A model generated the notes under the pieces. That model searched no databases. It was not told the origin of the DNA and worked only from the letters and a program-made list of their open reading frames with translations. DNA of 64,000 nucleotides, from the NCBI RefSeq assembly GCF_015182285.1, contig NZ_PRDM01000004.1, positions 1 through 64,000 of the forward strand. The letters run 5' to 3'. Source of the DNA: Flavobacterium hungaricum. Lineage in GTDB: Bacteria; Bacteroidota; Bacteroidia; Flavobacteriales; Flavobacteriaceae. A program made the position numbers and the translations under genes. Positions 43,087-52,424 of the stretch are shown here, piece by piece; positions within the stretch are counted from its first letter, which is position 1, and every line of letters begins with the position of its first letter.

Positions 43087-43100
43087 AAACAACCATAAAA

Positions 43101-43129
43101 AAAGGTCTGTGAGAAAATCACAGACCTTT
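43101..43129. terminator. bidirectional terminator between hutI and the coiled-coil gene
   Basis: AAAGGTCTGTGA (43101-43112) pairs with TCACAGACCTTT (43118-43129), a perfect 12-bp stem with a 5-base loop. An A-run precedes it, giving a T-run on the minus strand; on the plus strand only a weak T-tract follows. It lies between convergent genes. Confidence 0.75.
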
Positions 43130-43161
43130 AATATCTTAGTGGTATTATGCCCTTTGGCCGA

Positions 43162-44040
43162 TTATCTTAAACTGAAACTAGTTTTAGATACTAATTCATC
43201 ATTATCAAATACATTGATAAAATAAGTTCCTTTAGCAAAGTCTTTTCCAGGAAGATCCTGTACAACATTTACCGATTTGTTTTCGTACTGTACTGTAGTT
43301 TTAAAGCTGTATGTTAAAGAATTCTCTCCAAAGCTTTCCGTTTTCTTATCTCCTAAAACATTGTTTTTAGCATCGATAACTTGTACATAATATGTTTTAT
43401 CACCAGATTTAGCAATTTGGTTTTCAGCAATTGTAAAGCTGATTTTTAAAACATCTGCACGGCTAGCTTTATCAGTTTCAACTTGTTTTCCAGAGCTTTT
43501 CAATTTGTAAGCAGCTGTTTTAGTATTCAAAACTGATAATTTAGAACCTTTTTCAACTGTTTTTGCCAACTCTTCGTTTTGACCAACTAAAACTTCATTG
43601 TATTTTTTAGATTCTCCTAAAACTACAATTGTACTGTCTCTTTGAGTAGTTAAAACACCATTTTGTTTTTTCAACTCATCATTTTCTGCAACCAAAGTTT
43701 TCATTTTGCTTTGCATTGCCTGTACTTGAGATCTGTATTTAGAAACATCTCCTTTAGATTTGTTTAAATCGTCCATCAAAGCTACAACTTTATCTCTTTC
43801 CTGAATTAATTCGTCAGACATTGACGTATTTTCAGCGATTGCAGCATCATAAGTGGCTTTTAACTCCTGCAAATCTTTCATAACAGATTCTTTCTCTGTT
43901 AAGGTTGTTGTCAATTCTGTTTTTGTAACATCAGAATCTGATGACAATTTAAAAATATACACTAAACTACCAATTAGTAGGACTGCTAAAACTGCGATTA
44001 CCGCTTTTAGACTTGAATTGTTGTTCTTTGGGTTTTCCAT
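43162..44040 (-). CDS. membrane-anchored coiled-coil protein
   Basis: A 292-residue protein: one N-terminal membrane helix (LKAVIAVLAVLLIGSLVYIF), a coiled coil of about 140 residues (LTEKESVMKDLQELKATYDAA ... LVAENDELKKQNGVL) and a C-terminal beta domain with KISFTIAENQ, KTYYVQVIDAKNNVLGD and KGTYFINVFDNDELVSKTSFSL. It probably reaches into the periplasm. I cannot assign a family. A -7 type box TAAATTTG is on the minus strand at 44064-44071. It stands between hutI and hutG but nothing ties it to histidine use. Confidence 0.8.
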   Translation of the reverse strand: MENPKNNNSSLKAVIAVLAVLLIGSLVYIFKLSSDSDVTKTELTTTLTEKESVMKDLQELKATYDAAIAENTSMSDELIQERDKVVALMDDLNKSKGDVSKYRSQVQAMQSKMKTLVAENDELKKQNGVLTTQRDSTIVVLGESKKYNEVLVGQNEELAKTVEKGSKLSVLNTKTAAYKLKSSGKQVETDKASRADVLKISFTIAENQIAKSGDKTYYVQVIDAKNNVLGDKKTESFGENSLTYSFKTTVQYENKSVNVVQDLPGKDFAKGTYFINVFDNDELVSKTSFSLR

Positions 44041-44138
44041 ATTTAAATAATTTTCTTTAAAAACAAATTTAAGAATTAATATAAGGTAATAACGTAAGTT
44101 TCTACAATTATATTATTTTTGAAGAATAAATTTTTTTC

Positions 44139-45176
44139 ATGGAGAAATTAACGCGTTTTACTATAAATGATTTAGCGAAGGTAACCAATCACAGAAGCGG
44201 TGAGATCAAGTTTGGAGAAAAAATGATTGTCATTCCCGCTGGAGCTGACATCGTTAATTTTCTAAAAGAAAGTGAAGCTAAATACGTACTTTTAGGAATT
44301 CCCGAAGATATCGGCGTACGCGCCAACTACGGAAGACCCGGAGCCGCTTCTGCCTGGCAGAGTGCGATAAAGAGTATTGCTAATATTCAGCACAACCGTT
44401 TTTCTAAAGGAAGCCAGATTATTGTATTGGGGCATATTAATGTCGCACAAGAAATGCGCGATGTTGAAAACCTTGATTTTAATGATATTGACGATCGTTC
44501 CAAATTAAGCCAGTTAGTCGAAAAAATAGACAAAGAAGTTTCTCATATTATTTTCACTATTATTAAAGCCGGCAAAACACCTATCATAATCGGAGGCGGT
44601 CATAATAACGCTTACGGAAATATAAAAGGTGCCGCTTTAGCGAAAGGAAAGCCTGTAAATGCAGTAAATTTTGATGCGCACTCAGATTTTAGAATTCTAG
44701 AAGGCCGTCATAGCGGCAACGGATTTTCTTATGCTTACGAAGAAGGTTTTTTAAAGAAATACTTTATTTTTGGACTGCATGAAAATTATACTTCAAAAAG
44801 CGTTTTAGACATCATTAAAAAGCTCGAAGATCGTGTACGCTACAATACTTACGACAGCGTAAACATCCGAAAAGAAAAAGATTTTAACCGTGAAATGATT
44901 ACGGCACTGGATTTTATAAAAAATGATGCTTTTGGAATCGAAATTGACTTAGACGCCATTCCAAATATTGCCAGCAGCGCCATGACAATCAGCGGGTTTT
45001 CTGTAGAAGAATTGAGACAATTTGTGTCTTTTTTCGGCGAACACAAAAATGCCGCTTATCTGCACATTTGCGAAGGCGCACCCGATTTAGACAATGCTCC
45101 CAACAATAATTTGATTGGTAAATTAATCGGGTACCTGGTAACCGATTTTATTAAGGCCAATATCGAAAAAGACTAA
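44139..45176 (+). CDS. hutG: formimidoylglutamase, arginase family
   Basis: A 345-residue ureohydrolase-fold enzyme. The metal-binding motifs are IIGGGHNNAYG, NFDAHSDFR and IEIDLDAIPN, in the order GGGH, DAHxD and DxD of arginases and formiminoglutamases. The likely reaction is hydrolysis of N-formimino-glutamate to glutamate and formamide, the step after HutI. The nearby hutI supports this over arginase or agmatinase. A -7 type box TATTTTTG is at 44114-44121. Confidence 0.9.
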   Translation: MEKLTRFTINDLAKVTNHRSGEIKFGEKMIVIPAGADIVNFLKESEAKYVLLGIPEDIGVRANYGRPGAASAWQSAIKSIANIQHNRFSKGSQIIVLGHINVAQEMRDVENLDFNDIDDRSKLSQLVEKIDKEVSHIIFTIIKAGKTPIIIGGGHNNAYGNIKGAALAKGKPVNAVNFDAHSDFRILEGRHSGNGFSYAYEEGFLKKYFIFGLHENYTSKSVLDIIKKLEDRVRYNTYDSVNIRKEKDFNREMITALDFIKNDAFGIEIDLDAIPNIASSAMTISGFSVEELRQFVSFFGEHKNAAYLHICEGAPDLDNAPNNNLIGKLIGYLVTDFIKANIEKD

Positions 45177-45258
45177 TTCTATCCCTTGTGTTTTTCTCTC
45201 TAAATTTGGCATTTGCTAAATAAAAGTCAATTAAAACAAACGATTGATCGAATAAACC

Positions 45259-45297
45259 TATCTTTGCACAGCATTTTGGTATTTTAAACCAAAATGC
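45259..45297 (+). promoter_or_regulatory. -7 box and 5' UTR stem-loop of the DEAD-box helicase gene
   Basis: TATCTTTG at 45259-45266 matches the -7 consensus. Directly after it GCATTTTGGT (45271-45280) pairs perfectly with ACCAAAATGC (45288-45297) across 7 bases, so the message would begin with or just before a 10-bp hairpin. The start codon is 16 bases further on. Confidence 0.6.
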
Positions 45298-45312
45298 TTT
45301 AATACCTAAGAT

Positions 45313-46563
45313 ATGTTATTCGAAGATCTATCACTTTCAAAAAGTATACAAAAAGCCGTATTTGAAGAAGGCTATTTAAACCCTACTCCAATTCAAGAAA
45401 AATCAATTCCGATTGTTCTTTCCGGCCGTGATTTAATCGGCTGCGCACAAACTGGAACAGGAAAAACAGCGGCTTTTGCTATTCCAATTATACATCAATT
45501 ACACCGCATTGTCGGTTCGTCAAAAAAGGCCAAACAAATACGTGCATTAGTAGTTACGCCAACGCGCGAATTAGCCGTTCAAATAGGCCAGAGTTTTGAT
45601 ACTTATGCTAAATATACCAATTTAACGCAGCTTACTATTTTTGGCGGTGTTTCTCAGAACCCGCAGGTTGATGCGCTAAAAAACGGCGTTGATATTCTGG
45701 TTGCAACTCCGGGACGTCTGCTGGATTTACACAAACAAGGTTTTCTTGATTTTAATCATCTGCACACTTTAGTACTAGATGAAGCCGATCAAATGCTGGA
45801 CATGGGTTTTATAAACGATGTTAAAAAGATTGTAAAACTAACGCCAAAAAACAGACAAACACTGCTTTTCTCTGCTACGATGCCTATTGCGATACGCGAA
45901 TTGGCAGAAATGTTCCTGCAGGATCCAGAAAAAGTAGAAGTATCTCCTGTTTCTTCTACAGCAGAAAATGTAGAACAGCGTATTTATTTTGTTGACAAAA
46001 CAGAAAAAAGAAACCTGCTTTATCATTTAATCAAAGAAGAAAATTTATCAAACGTACTGGTATTCTCAAGAACAAAACACGGTGCTGATAATGTTGTAAA
46101 AGCACTTCGTAAAAAAGACATTCCAGCAGAAGCAATTCACGGAGACAAATCTCAAAATGCGAGACAACGTGTTTTGGATGCTTTTAAAAATAAAGAAGTA
46201 GGCGTTTTGGTCGCTACTGATATTGCAGCAAGAGGAATTGACATCGAACAGCTGCCGTATGTTATTAACTTTGATCTGCCAAATATTCCCGAAACTTATG
46301 TTCACCGTATTGGAAGAACGGGCCGCGCCGGAAATGGCGGTATTGCAATTTCTTTTTGCGGTAAAGACGAACTTCCGTATTGGAAAGACATTCAGAAATT
46401 AATAAAAGTTGACGTAAAAACGATAGCAGACCATCCGTATCAATGGCATTCTGGAAGTCCAGAAGCAGGAGATCCGAAGCCTAAAAATTCTAACAGAAGC
46501 GGCGGTGCTCATAAATCGAGAAAATCAAGTGCTTCTAAACAAAACAAAAAACGCTGGTATTAA
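45313..46563 (+). CDS. DEAD-box RNA helicase, RhlE-like
   Basis: A 416-residue ATP-dependent RNA helicase. The Q motif TPIQEKSIP, Walker A AQTGTGKTA (45-53), PTRELAVQ, DEAD in VLDEADQMLDMGF near 155, SAT in LLFSATMP, and the C-terminal motifs ARGIDIEQLPYVINFDLP and HRIGRTGRAG are all present. The tail is basic and serine-rich (SNRSGGAHKSRKSSASK), typical of RhlE-type proteins. Probable roles are ribosome assembly and RNA turnover, often at low temperature. Its stop codon overlaps the stop codon of the convergent kinase gene. Confidence 0.95.
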   Translation: MLFEDLSLSKSIQKAVFEEGYLNPTPIQEKSIPIVLSGRDLIGCAQTGTGKTAAFAIPIIHQLHRIVGSSKKAKQIRALVVTPTRELAVQIGQSFDTYAKYTNLTQLTIFGGVSQNPQVDALKNGVDILVATPGRLLDLHKQGFLDFNHLHTLVLDEADQMLDMGFINDVKKIVKLTPKNRQTLLFSATMPIAIRELAEMFLQDPEKVEVSPVSSTAENVEQRIYFVDKTEKRNLLYHLIKEENLSNVLVFSRTKHGADNVVKALRKKDIPAEAIHGDKSQNARQRVLDAFKNKEVGVLVATDIAARGIDIEQLPYVINFDLPNIPETYVHRIGRTGRAGNGGIAISFCGKDELPYWKDIQKLIKVDVKTIADHPYQWHSGSPEAGDPKPKNSNRSGGAHKSRKSSASKQNKKRWY

Positions 46564-46574
46564 ACAGCGTTTTT
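46547..46574. terminator. bidirectional terminator over two overlapping stop codons
   Basis: AAAAACGCTG (46547-46556) and CAGCGTTTTT (46565-46574) form a 10-bp stem. The loop contains the palindromic TTAA in which the helicase stop (46561-46563) and the kinase stop (complement of 46560-46562) overlap. A T-run follows on the plus strand and the A-run before the stem serves the minus strand. Confidence 0.8.
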
Positions 46575-48743
46575 TTCGTTTATTAAGTAATTGATTATTT
46601 TAAAGAGTTTTACAGGCTCAAAGGGTTTTATAATAATATCATTGATTCCAGACGAAATGGCTTCATCGGTAATTTCGTCTTTATCAAAAGCAGTCAACGC
46701 AACCACAGGCGTTTCTATCCCCATTAAACGAATTCTTTTTGTGGTTTCAAACCCATTCATTAACGGCATATTAATATCCATTAAAATCATGTCAAACACT
46801 TCTGTTTCCAAGATTCTAAGAGCCGCAAATCCGTCATCGACAACTTTACAATTATAATTATTCTTTTCGATAATCTTTTTGGTTACCAGCTGATTGATCA
46901 AATTATCTTCAACCACCAGAATATTATAGATTTCACTAGAGGTCAAATCCACTTCAATTTCGTTTATAATGTTTTTTGTTTTGGCCAAATCATGCTCGAA
47001 CGGAATAACAAATGTAAATGAAGTGCCTTTTCCGAGATCGCTGTCAAGTGTAATTACACTTCCAAAAAGCCCTAACAATCTTTTTACAATGCTAAGTCCC
47101 AATCCTGTTCCTTGATAATCCTCATCCTTACGCCCTACCTGAACAAATTTCTCAAAAATTTTCCCTTGATCAATAATCGCAATACCCACGCCATTATCTT
47201 TTATCAAAAAGTCTAAGAAATTCATTTTTCCTTCTACTTTTATCAATTTTATTACGATTTCAACTTCACCGTCTTTTGTAAACTTTAATGCATTGCTCAC
47301 TAAATTCATTAAAATTTGTGACAGCCTAAGTTTATCCCCAATCAGATATTCGGGAATATTAGGATCAATATCAATAGAAATTTTATTGTTATTTTTCTTC
47401 GAAAGAAACGAAAGAGAATTTTTAATAACCGTAATTTCATCTGAAATATTAAAAGTCAAATTCTCTAAAACTACTTTATTTTCTTCGATTTTATTAATTT
47501 GAAGAATATCATTTACTAAAGACAATAAATAGCGGGCAGAAAACTTAAGGGAACTCAAATGCTGGCTTCTGGATAATTCTTTATGTTCTTCTAACAACAT
47601 GTTCGTAATCCCCACAACTCCATAAAGCGGTGTACGCAATTCATGGCTTATAGTCGAAATAAATTGTGTTTTAAGCAGCGAAGCTTCTTCTGCAATTTCT
47701 TTTGCTTCTAGAAGCTCTAAATTGTGTTTTTTCTTAAATCGAATGTTCTGAATTAAAGTAATAATTAAAAAGAGCAGAATAAACGAAATCAAAACAAATA
47801 ATATTACGATAATACGTGATTTTTTAAGACTCTGAGACTGGCTCGTTTTCTCGTTCTCTATTTTATCAATCTGTCTTTTATACTCGTCCAGCTCCAGATT
47901 AAATCCGGCAGCTGAGGCTTTTTTTATCTTTTCCTGACTGTACAGCTTTTCTGTAATTTTATTAAACAGCACCAAGTTTTCATAGGCTTCTTTATACCTT
48001 TCAACTTTCGTCAAAAATTTAGAATATTCCAGGTGTGCGTACGACAAATCCGATTCTTCGTCACTATTTCTTCCAGCTTCAATTGCTTTTAAGTAATAAT
48101 CATCTGCCTTCGTATTCTGACCGCAGTAATTAGAATACATTCCGTTCAGCATATTATAGACAATTTCCGTCGACTTGTCTCCATACTTTTCAACATTATT
48201 GCCTACAAATTTTAAATACGGATAACCTTCTTCAAATCTGCCGACATCAAAATAAGCCCAGGCCATATTTACATTAGTAAAATAAATCTGGCTCAAATTA
48301 TTAAGTTTAAAACTATAGGCAATCGATTTTTTATAGCAGTTGATCCCTCTGTCAAATTGCTTTTTTTCGAAACAATAAATATTCCCTAAATTATTATATA
48401 AGCTGTATTTAATAGAATCGTTCTCTGTTTTATTGGCATAATAAAGCGCTTTTTGATAAAAGAAAAGTGCTTTATCAAATTCTGAAAGTTCGTTAAAATT
48501 ACCTGCTATAATTTTATACGACTTTGCAATCAAGGCGTTATTTTTGGCCGCTACAGCATGATTTAAAGCGACACGGGAAGTAATTAGTGATTTTTCGAAA
48601 TTAGACTCCTTATAATAGTCCCAAGCCTGTTGTGTAAGTTTTTTAATCTGATTTTCTGAAACAGAGTCAGACTGCCCTAATACCGAATTGAAACCACAAA
48701 TCAGTAAGGTTAACAGGTAAAAAAAAATCCGTTTTTGGGGCAT
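46560..48743 (-). CDS. TPR hybrid histidine kinase / response regulator
   Basis: A 727-residue sensor. It has a signal peptide, TPR repeats in the periplasm (about 30-290, for example SLYNNLGNIYCFEKKQFDRGINCYKKSI), a coiled coil, and a membrane helix (IIVILFVLISFILLFLIITL, about 307-327). The HisKA motif SHELRTPLYG has its His near 364. The ATPase domain has NALKFTKDGEVEI, DNGVGI and GTGLGLSIVKRLLG. A C-terminal receiver (LVVEDNLINQLVTKK ... LMDINMPLMNGFETT) has its Asp near 654. No DNA-binding output is attached, so phosphate is probably relayed further. It has no obvious partner gene nearby. Confidence 0.93.
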   Translation of the reverse strand: MPQKRIFFYLLTLLICGFNSVLGQSDSVSENQIKKLTQQAWDYYKESNFEKSLITSRVALNHAVAAKNNALIAKSYKIIAGNFNELSEFDKALFFYQKALYYANKTENDSIKYSLYNNLGNIYCFEKKQFDRGINCYKKSIAYSFKLNNLSQIYFTNVNMAWAYFDVGRFEEGYPYLKFVGNNVEKYGDKSTEIVYNMLNGMYSNYCGQNTKADDYYLKAIEAGRNSDEESDLSYAHLEYSKFLTKVERYKEAYENLVLFNKITEKLYSQEKIKKASAAGFNLELDEYKRQIDKIENEKTSQSQSLKKSRIIVILFVLISFILLFLIITLIQNIRFKKKHNLELLEAKEIAEEASLLKTQFISTISHELRTPLYGVVGITNMLLEEHKELSRSQHLSSLKFSARYLLSLVNDILQINKIEENKVVLENLTFNISDEITVIKNSLSFLSKKNNNKISIDIDPNIPEYLIGDKLRLSQILMNLVSNALKFTKDGEVEIVIKLIKVEGKMNFLDFLIKDNGVGIAIIDQGKIFEKFVQVGRKDEDYQGTGLGLSIVKRLLGLFGSVITLDSDLGKGTSFTFVIPFEHDLAKTKNIINEIEVDLTSSEIYNILVVEDNLINQLVTKKIIEKNNYNCKVVDDGFAALRILETEVFDMILMDINMPLMNGFETTKRIRLMGIETPVVALTAFDKDEITDEAISSGINDIIIKPFEPVKLFKIINYLINEKNAV

Positions 48744-48780
48744 TAGCGGCTAGTTTCGCCAAATATACACTTTAAAATAA

Positions 48781-48817
48781 AGAAAAGCTGCATTTCAAAA
48801 AAAAATGCAGCTTTTCT
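48781..48817 (-). terminator. terminator downstream of the dicarboxylate/glutamate symporter
   Basis: AGAAAAGCTGCATTT (48781-48795) pairs perfectly with AAATGCAGCTTTTCT (48803-48817). T-rich sequence lies on both sides, so it can stop transcripts from either strand; it lies 64 bp past the symporter stop codon. Confidence 0.8.
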
Positions 48818-48880
48818 AATTTTTTTGTTCAACTCTTTAACTCAGTAAAAACCAAGACAATGAGTTAAATCAAGATATTT

Positions 48881-50161
48881 TTATTTACTCAAATCGATCT
48901 CAACTCCTTTACCCTCTTCCCATTGTCCTACAACAGAAGTTGCTAAAGCATTTCCTAAGACATTGGTAGCACTTCTAAACATATCACAAAAATGATCAAT
49001 AGGAAGGATCAATGCAATTCCTTCAATAGGAATGTCAAACATCCCGCAAGTTGCCGCAACAACCACTAAACTGGCTCTCGGCACTCCAGCGATACCTTTA
49101 CTGGTAAGCATTAAAACTAAAAGCATTGCCATCTGCGTTCCCAAATCAAGATGAACATTGTAGAACTGCGCTATGAATATACTTGCAAAAGTCATGTACA
49201 TCATACTTCCATCTAAGTTAAAAGAATAACCAAGAGGCAGCATAAACGATACAATTCTATCTCTTACACCAAAAGCTTCTAATTCTTCTGTCAATTTAGG
49301 AAAAACAGCCTCACTGCTTGTAGTTCCAAAAGCAATCGCCAATGGTCCGGTTATACGTTTCAATAATTCGGTCATTCTTCCTTTCAGGAAAATATAACCA
49401 ACCGCAATCAAAAGCACCCATAATGTCGTAATACCGATCAAGAATGATCCGAAAAATTTGAAGTAAGTAATAACCAATTCTTCTGCATCCCTAATGGCAA
49501 ATACCGCTGCAATGGCACCAAAAACTCCAATTGGAGCAAAGTTCATTACATAATTCACCATTTTTAAAACGATATGCGATAATTTATCAAAAGCATTGAT
49601 GATGGGCTTTACTGTAGATCCTAAAGAAGCTGCCGCTAATCCGAAGAAAATAGAAAAAACAACAATCTGCAGAATTTCGTTGGTTGCCATTGCTTCGATG
49701 ATACTTTTTGGCACAATATGTTCTACGAAGTTTTCAAAAGATAAATTTTGAGTTTTACCTGTAACTTCAGAAGCTGCCGCCATATCTACGTGCTCCAGCT
49801 TTAAACCAACACCAGGCTGTAAAATATTTACATAAAACAACCCTATTAAAAGTGAAATAAATGAAGCTGTAAAAAACCAGCCAAGCGCTTTTCCGCCAAT
49901 TCTTCCAACAGTTTTAATATCTCCTAATTTTGCAATTCCTACTACCAAAGTCGTAAAAACCAAAGGAGAAATAATCATTTGCACCAAACGAATGAAAATA
50001 GTCGCCAGCATTTTAATTTTAGTACTGAATGACTGTGCTGCTTCTGGCGAAATAGTGTTGTGCAGAATAATTCCTAAAGCTGCCCCTAGAAACATTGCGA
50101 TTAAAATCTGCCCTGTTAGTCCTTTAAAAAAAGACTTTTTTTGATTTTCTGTTACTTGCAT
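48881..50161 (-). CDS. dicarboxylate/amino acid:cation symporter (DAACS family)
   Basis: A 426-residue inner-membrane carrier of the GltP/DctA family. It shows the scaffold helices (GQILIAMFLGAALGIILH, MLATIFIRLVQMIISPLVFTTLVVGIAKLG), the serine-rich hairpin TTSSEAVFPKLTEELEAFG, GYSFNLDGSMMYMTFASIFIAQ (the NMDGT-like metal motif) and the C-terminal IEGIALILPIDHFCDMFRSATNVLGN. The likely substrate is glutamate, aspartate or a C4-dicarboxylate; sequence alone does not decide. aroC lies 53 bp upstream on the same strand, so they may be co-transcribed. Confidence 0.93.
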   Translation of the reverse strand: MQVTENQKKSFFKGLTGQILIAMFLGAALGIILHNTISPEAAQSFSTKIKMLATIFIRLVQMIISPLVFTTLVVGIAKLGDIKTVGRIGGKALGWFFTASFISLLIGLFYVNILQPGVGLKLEHVDMAAASEVTGKTQNLSFENFVEHIVPKSIIEAMATNEILQIVVFSIFFGLAAASLGSTVKPIINAFDKLSHIVLKMVNYVMNFAPIGVFGAIAAVFAIRDAEELVITYFKFFGSFLIGITTLWVLLIAVGYIFLKGRMTELLKRITGPLAIAFGTTSSEAVFPKLTEELEAFGVRDRIVSFMLPLGYSFNLDGSMMYMTFASIFIAQFYNVHLDLGTQMAMLLVLMLTSKGIAGVPRASLVVVAATCGMFDIPIEGIALILPIDHFCDMFRSATNVLGNALATSVVGQWEEGKGVEIDLSK

Positions 50162-50214
50162 TAATGTTTTTTTTGATTATTAAAATAATAAGGCCCTCAC
50201 TGCCTTACCTTTAA

Positions 50215-51273
50215 TTAATATGTTTTGTTGATTAAATAAAAATCGGCCAAAACAATGGCTGCCATTGCTTCTACAATTGGCACTGCGCGAGGAACTACAC
50301 ACGGATCATGACGTCCTTTTCCGGTCATTGGTTTAATGTTTCCTTTATTATCTAACGAATCCTGTGTCTGCATAATAGTTGCAACAGGTTTAAAAGCTAC
50401 TCTAAAATAAATATCCATTCCGTTGCTGATACCGCCCTGAATACCTCCCGAAAGATTTGTTTTTGTAGTTCCGTCAGAATTATACAAATCGTTGTGCTGG
50501 CTTCCTTTCATTTCAGAACCAGAGAAACCGCTTCCGTATTCAAAACCTTTTACGGCATTAATAGAAAGCATTGCTTTTCCTAATTCAGCATGAAGTTTAT
50601 CAAAAACCGGCTCTCCAAGACCAACTGGCACGTTTTGAATCACGCACGAAACCACACCTCCAACGGTATCGCCTTGCTTGCGTATATCACGAATATATTC
50701 TTCCATGATGGCTGCCGATTTTTCGTCTGGGCAGCGAACAGGATTACTTTCTATTTTTGAAAAATCTAAATCTTGATACGGAGTCTCTAAATGAATTGGA
50801 CCAACAGAAGAAACATAAGCATTGATCTTAATTTCTGGAAGCATTTGTTTGGCAATTGCTCCCGCTACGACCCTGCTTGCAGTTTCTCTCGCAGAACTTC
50901 TGCCGCCGCCGCGATAATCACGGAAACCGTATTTTTGATCGTAAACATAATCAGCATGACTTGGTCTGTAATTGTCTTTGATATGAGAATAATCATCCGA
51001 TTTTTGGTTGGTATTCGGAATAATAAACCCAATTGGAGTTCCAGTAGTTTTTCCTTCAAAAATTCCAGATAAAAACTGAACCGCATCTGGTTCTTTTCTT
51101 TGCGTTACAATTGCAGACTGCCCCGGTTTTCTGCGGGCCATATCCAATTCAATTGCTTCAAAATCAAGTTCGATTCCCGAAGGACATCCGTCAATAATAC
51201 CGCCTAATGCTTCACCGTGAGATTCTCCAAATGTTGTTACTTTATATAGTGTGCCGTAGCTGTTTCCCGCCAT
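50215..51273 (-). CDS. aroC: chorismate synthase
   Basis: A 352-residue FMN-dependent enzyme completing the shikimate pathway (EPSP to chorismate). It opens with GNSYGTLYKVTTFGESHGEALGG, the family signature. DMARRKPGQSAIVTQRKEPD, HADYVYDQKYGFRDYRGGGRSSARETASRVVAGA and GRHDPCVVPRAVPIVEAMAA follow. Length is normal. A -7 type box TACATTTG lies on the minus strand at 51290-51297, just before the start codon. Confidence 0.98.
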   Translation of the reverse strand: MAGNSYGTLYKVTTFGESHGEALGGIIDGCPSGIELDFEAIELDMARRKPGQSAIVTQRKEPDAVQFLSGIFEGKTTGTPIGFIIPNTNQKSDDYSHIKDNYRPSHADYVYDQKYGFRDYRGGGRSSARETASRVVAGAIAKQMLPEIKINAYVSSVGPIHLETPYQDLDFSKIESNPVRCPDEKSAAIMEEYIRDIRKQGDTVGGVVSCVIQNVPVGLGEPVFDKLHAELGKAMLSINAVKGFEYGSGFSGSEMKGSQHNDLYNSDGTTKTNLSGGIQGGISNGMDIYFRVAFKPVATIMQTQDSLDNKGNIKPMTGKGRHDPCVVPRAVPIVEAMAAIVLADFYLINKTY

Positions 51274-51461
51274 TGTAATTTGTTTTGAGCAAATGTAAGT
51301 TTTATGAATTAAATTAAAAAATTTAAAACTGGTATTATTAACTAAACATTAAATCGATTAAAAATTACAATTTGGTAAAAATATCCTCTTTTTCATAACC
51401 TTTTGATAAAACAAAACTCAGCAAACTTTCTTTCATTTGTTAAACTTCAAATCAAGAAAAA

Positions 51462-52283
51462 TTGAAAAAAAGAAATGTCGAATTAGTCATTCTCTCTGAT
51501 GTTCATTTGGGAACTTACGGAAGTCACGCAAAAGAACTAAACAACTATCTTTCAAGCATTAAACCCAAAACACTTGTTTTAAACGGAGACATTATTGATG
51601 CCTGGCAGTTTAGAAAATCCTATTTCCCAAAAGCGCATTTGAGGGTCATTCAGCGTATAATCGGAATGGCATCTAAGGGCACAAAAGTCTATTACATCAC
51701 TGGAAATCACGATGAAATTCTTCGCAAATTCAGCGATATGAATATGGGAAATTTTGCTTTGGTTGATAAATTAGTTTTAGAATTAGACGATAAAAAAGCA
51801 TGGATTTTTCACGGAGACGTTTTTGATGCATCTGTTCAACACTCCAAATGGATTGCAAAATTGGGCGGATTAGGTTACGATTATCTTATTTTAATCAATC
51901 GATTTGCTAATTGGTGTTTGGCAAAACTCGGCCGCGAACCTTATTCTTTTTCTAAAAAAATTAAAGCGAGCGTTAAAAAGGCGGTTAAATTTATTTCTGA
52001 TTTTGAAACTACTGCAACCGATCTTGCAATCGAAAAAAAGTATGATTATGTAATCTGCGGGCATATTCACGAGCCCAAAATAGCATCTATAGAAAACAAA
52101 TACGGCTCTACATTATATCTTAACTCCGGTGACTGGGTAGAAAACCTTACGGCACTCGAATACCATAAAAAGAGATGGAAATTATTCTCTTATAAAGCCA
52201 GTAATTTTGTTGAAGAAGAAAATGTTTTTGAAATGGAAGAGACTTTAACCTCACAATTAATTTCTTCCATCATCTTGAAATAA
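51462..52283 (+). CDS. UDP-2,3-diacylglucosamine diphosphatase-like metallophosphoesterase
   Basis: A 273-residue calcineurin-like phosphoesterase. The metal motifs appear in order: SDVHLG, LNGDIIDAW, GNHDE, FHGDVFD and CGHIHEPK. This pattern, with the ITGNHDEILRKFS and LILINRFANWCLAKLG regions, is that of the Bacteroidetes LpxH-like group annotated as UDP-2,3-diacylglucosamine hydrolases of lipid A synthesis; activity is not proven by sequence. The start codon is TTG at 51462; no ATG precedes the SDVHLG motif in frame. Confidence 0.85.
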   Translation: MKKRNVELVILSDVHLGTYGSHAKELNNYLSSIKPKTLVLNGDIIDAWQFRKSYFPKAHLRVIQRIIGMASKGTKVYYITGNHDEILRKFSDMNMGNFALVDKLVLELDDKKAWIFHGDVFDASVQHSKWIAKLGGLGYDYLILINRFANWCLAKLGREPYSFSKKIKASVKKAVKFISDFETTATDLAIEKKYDYVICGHIHEPKIASIENKYGSTLYLNSGDWVENLTALEYHKKRWKLFSYKASNFVEEENVFEMEETLTSQLISSIILK

Positions 52284-52424
52284 AGCTACTAAAGCCTGCT
52301 TAAAGCCTTTCTAAACCTATCAAAATATATAAAAATGTAAATTATATAACAATTTTCAAAAATAATATACGTTCTCTATATAACTGTAATTATACATTTG
52401 AAAAAAAATTAATCAACCATTTTT

